From JADKCL01 sp031415375 (GTDB lineage Bacteria > Bacteroidota > Bacteroidia > J057 > JADKCL01): DNA of 7,222 nt. The stretch spans positions 1 through 7,222 of the forward strand of contig JANORP010000132.1 in the NCBI GenBank assembly GCA_031415375.1. Reading direction: 5' to 3'. The notes below the pieces were generated by a model. That model was not told the DNA's origin, did no database searches, and worked only from the letters and a program-made list of their open reading frames with translations. Numbering within the stretch: the stretch's first letter is position 1; the number at the start of each line of letters is the position of its first letter. This document shows, piece after piece, positions 4,762 to 7,222 of the stretch. Both the position numbers and the translations under genes were made by a program.

Positions 4762-7222
4762 ATGATTATGATGCCAAGAAACCCTAAGTTCTTGTGTGGC
4801 TCTAAGCTAAGGAGCCTATTGCTATTCGTTTTGCCCGTGTTTTTGCTCCTATGGAGTCGCCCAAGCCTAGATGCTGAAGGGACTGCACAAGCGATGCCGA
4901 ACGCAACAAATGGTACCGCGCTTTTTGGGCAGCCTGCGGCAAACTCAGGCCCCATTTTTGGTGCCGCCGTTGAGAACAGGCTGTATTTCAACATCAAGGA
5001 CCATACAATCGAGGACCTCTATTTTGGATTGAACTTGTACACCCGCATCGCACCGATCGGCCCGATCCTCAATGGGTTTTATAAAATTTTCGATCCCACG
5101 GGGACATTGGTGTCAGGGCCTACGGCAGTGCCTACCACGGGCGCGGGCTTCATCCCCAACTATGCCCAAGCGGTTGCTGGCGCAAACGTGGCCGGTCTCA
5201 ACCCAACAGGATATACGCCCTTGTTGTTCAATCCCTCCATGAATGGAGATTATTACATTGAAATCTACCGGAGCGCAACTGCGGGTGCCACGCAAGTGGC
5301 TGGCAACAACGGCGAATGGTTCAGTGTTTACTTCGACTTCACTGTTTCGGAATCCAACTTCACCACTAAGCCCGGTCGTCTGCATGCCCAAAAGTGGTCG
5401 CTGATCGCCTATGATCCCGTCACTGTCAACTTTCCTCCAGGACTGAATTTCTCCATGGAAGGCGATTACTATGGATACACCTCTGATAGCTCGGTCATCA
5501 AAGTGGACTTTACCACTGGTTTTAAGCCATTGGGATACATTTTGGCAATGACCAACTATGGTGTCACCAACACCGGCAACTTTGCAACCGATAGAATTTC
5601 GACCTACAACGTATCCGCGCCAGCTTTTTTGGCGGGATATCCCATCTTCCTTCAAGCGCCAGACCCGACGATTTACATCCGCTCCACTGCTGCCACAGGT
5701 CCCGTTTTTGGGGCAGTCGTAGCCGGATGCCCTGGGGCATACACGATTCCGTTCACCATCGACAAGCCAGGCGATGTGACCATTCTGATCGATTTGAACG
5801 CTACCCCTGGCTATCAAGCGGCGACAGAAGACGTCTTTTTTGACCGTTTTGGTCTAGCTGCTGGAGCACATACACTTAACTGGAATGGTTTGGATGGATT
5901 GGGGGCTCCCGTGACTGGCGGCACTGCGATCAATATGTCGGCGGTCTTGTACCGTGGGCGCACCAATTTGCCGATTTACGATGCTGAGATCAACACCAAT
6001 GGTTTTTCGGTCGATGCAGTTTCTCCGGCATCTACCAACCGCAAACTCTTTTGGGATGATGCCACGCTTGCGATTGTAGGTGCGTGTACCTTGGGTACTC
6101 CAATTGCTGGGCAAGGTACCAACAACATTACCAATGGCGGTCTGTCGCAAACGAATTCTCTGACACAGGGCCAATTGGGTTTTTCCCACCCTTGGGATGG
6201 ATCCAACCCCACGCTCACCCCACCTGCTCCGAATGGAGGTTTGGGTTCCGCATCGGCGCTTCCATGTGATGACTTTGGGAACTCTAGGACCATCAATACT
6301 TGGTTTTGGGCTGCTGACTACCCTTCTGTGATTGCCAACCGCACATTGCCGATTTGCGTCGTCAACAATCCTCCGGTCGCCAATGATGATACTGGCGCAT
6401 CGATCGCTGAAGATGGCCCGAACGGCACAGTAAACGTGCTCACCAACGACACCGACCCAGACGGCAACCCGACTGCCCCGGTCAATGGCGTTGGCCAGTT
6501 CACGGTCGATTTGGATCCAGGCACAGCCGGTATCCAGACCACCTTCACAGATGCCCAAGGCATCTGGACATTGAACACGGCGACAGGCGTGGTGACCTTC
6601 GATCCTGCCAACAACTACAACGGCACTGCCGTCATCCCTTACACCTTGTGTGACCCAACGGGAGCATGTGACCCGGCGAACATCACCTTCGTGGTGACGC
6701 CAGTCAACGATCCACCGGTCGCCAATGACGACAACGGCCCAGCCCTCACCGAGGATGGCCCGAACGGCACGGTCAACATCATCACCAACGACACCGACCC
6801 AGACGGCAACCCCACTGCGCCAGTGAACGGCGTCGGCCAATTCACCGTTGACTTGGATCCAGGAACCGCAGGTATCCAGACCACGTTCACAGATGCCCAA
6901 GGCGTCTGGACCTTGAACACGGCGACAGGCGTGGTGACCTTCGACCCCACCAACAATTTTAATGGCACCGCCGTCATACCTTATACATTGTGTGACCCAA
7001 CGGGTGCATGCGACCCTGCGAACATCACGTTTGTGGTCACGCCTGTCAATGATCCGCCTGTGGCGAATGACGACAACGGTTCCGGTCTCGTGGAAAATGG
7101 CCCGAACGGCACCGTGAACGTGATCACCAATGACACCGACCCAGACGGCAACCCAACTGCGCCAGTGAACGGCGTCGGGCAATTCACGGTCGATTTGGAT
7201 CCAGGCACAGCCGGCATCCAGA
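4762..7222 (+). CDS. Giant secreted surface protein with cadherin/Ig-like tandem-95 repeats (3' end beyond window)
   Basis: Open without a stop from ATG 4762 to the window edge: 820 complete codons and one extra base, so the C terminus is missing. A TGA sits immediately upstream in frame (4759-4761); ATGs at 4768 and 4771 are alternative starts. Residues about 9-45 are a signal peptide (KFLCGSKLRS, then hydrophobic LLLFVLPVFLLLW, then small residues). Residues about 50-530 are rich in Asn, Thr, Gly and Pro. Residues about 329-400 (IPFTIDKPGDVTILID, then LNWNGLDGLGAPVTGGT) recall a FlgD-like Ig fold. FSHPWDG (474-480) and RTINTWFWAADYPS (510-523) recall N-terminal regions of large Bacteroidota gliding or adhesin-type proteins, from memory only. 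From residue 537 come 114-residue repeats, each opening PPVANDD and containing NDTDPDGN, a DxDxDG-like calcium-binding motif typical of cadherin-like repeats. Likely an adhesin exported across the outer membrane, perhaps by T9SS, but the needed C-terminal signal is not in view. Confidence 0.9.
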   Translation, partial: MIMMPRNPKFLCGSKLRSLLLFVLPVFLLLWSRPSLDAEGTAQAMPNATNGTALFGQPAANSGPIFGAAVENRLYFNIKDHTIEDLYFGLNLYTRIAPIGPILNGFYKIFDPTGTLVSGPTAVPTTGAGFIPNYAQAVAGANVAGLNPTGYTPLLFNPSMNGDYYIEIYRSATAGATQVAGNNGEWFSVYFDFTVSESNFTTKPGRLHAQKWSLIAYDPVTVNFPPGLNFSMEGDYYGYTSDSSVIKVDFTTGFKPLGYILAMTNYGVTNTGNFATDRISTYNVSAPAFLAGYPIFLQAPDPTIYIRSTAATGPVFGAVVAGCPGAYTIPFTIDKPGDVTILIDLNATPGYQAATEDVFFDRFGLAAGAHTLNWNGLDGLGAPVTGGTAINMSAVLYRGRTNLPIYDAEINTNGFSVDAVSPASTNRKLFWDDATLAIVGACTLGTPIAGQGTNNITNGGLSQTNSLTQGQLGFSHPWDGSNPTLTPPAPNGGLGSASALPCDDFGNSRTINTWFWAADYPSVIANRTLPICVVNNPPVANDDTGASIAEDGPNGTVNVLTNDTDPDGNPTAPVNGVGQFTVDLDPGTAGIQTTFTDAQGIWTLNTATGVVTFDPANNYNGTAVIPYTLCDPTGACDPANITFVVTPVNDPPVANDDNGPALTEDGPNGTVNIITNDTDPDGNPTAPVNGVGQFTVDLDPGTAGIQTTFTDAQGVWTLNTATGVVTFDPTNNFNGTAVIPYTLCDPTGACDPANITFVVTPVNDPPVANDDNGSGLVENGPNGTVNVITNDTDPDGNPTAPVNGVGQFTVDLDPGTAGIQ
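6370..7222 (+). repeat. In-frame 342-bp tandem repeat array, 2.5 units, continuing past the edge
   Basis: Units are 6370-6711, 6712-7053 and 7054 to the window end (partial), with an exact period of 342 bp (114 codons). By my count units 1 and 2 agree at 104 of 114 residues, and units 2 and 3 at 51 of 56. Half of the unit 1-2 replacements fall in the short segment after PPVANDD (TGASIAED, NGPALTED, NGSGLVEN). Each complete unit holds NDTDPDGN near its start and a two-cysteine motif CDPTGACDPAN near its end. Units begin and end on codon boundaries, so changes in copy number would keep the frame. Confidence 0.93.

Noticed and set aside
5854..7182. 442-codon open frame on the minus strand across the repeats (and shorter ones at 5113-5817, 6318-6614, 6639-6977, 6981-7217)
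   Set aside because: Antisense shadows of the repeat protein. The biased codons of the plus-strand repeats suppress stops on the other strand. The plus frame has a signal peptide and recognisable domains, and the antisense translations are low-complexity with no family.
1..7222. Search for CRISPR array, tRNA, rRNA, insertion sequence, toxin-antitoxin or defence genes
   Set aside because: No short spaced repeats, cloverleaf, transposase motif or terminal inverted repeats were seen; the only tandem repeat is in-frame protein coding.

Overview
The window looks like a chromosomal segment of a Bacteroidota bacterium of moderate GC content, possibly Saprospiria- or Flavobacteriia-like; the exact lineage cannot be read from here. 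Three things point that way. One protein ends in a type IX secretion (T9SS type A) sorting domain behind a carboxypeptidase-regulatory-like fold. A very large secreted protein is built from cadherin/Ig-like 'tandem-95' repeats. Ribosome binding sites are weak, and a TAnnTTTG -7 promoter box is present.

Layout. Left (1-2018, + strand): a small HEFGH zinc-peptidase-like membrane protein (3-680), then a gap of about 230 bases, then a protein with an N-terminal cysteine-rich domain, one membrane segment, a carboxypeptidase-regulatory-like domain and a T9SS sorting domain (912-1961). It is closed by a clear intrinsic terminator (1993-2018). Middle (2064-4151, - strand): a Tat-signal PLP-dependent class V aminotransferase-fold protein, and upstream of it a RimJ/RimL-type GNAT acetyltransferase with a plausible Bacteroidota promoter. 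Next comes an AT-rich divergent intergenic region of about 600 bases holding three inverted repeats, two of them nested. Right (4762 to the end, + strand): the first 820 codons of a giant secreted protein that has no stop in the window. After a signal peptide and an N-terminal region of about 500 residues it enters an array of 114-residue (342-bp) repeats that continues past the edge.

The genes do not form an obvious pathway. The two T9SS/cell-surface type genes and the Tat-exported enzyme share an envelope or surface theme, but nothing in the sequence links them functionally. I find no mobile element, CRISPR array, RNA gene or defence system. The most informative signal is inside the repeat array: protein sequence is almost invariant while silent sites are mosaic, and unit 3 switches sharply from unit-2-like to unit-1-like codons. 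This suggests gene conversion or unequal recombination between repeats. Long open frames on the opposite strand of the repeat gene are shadows.
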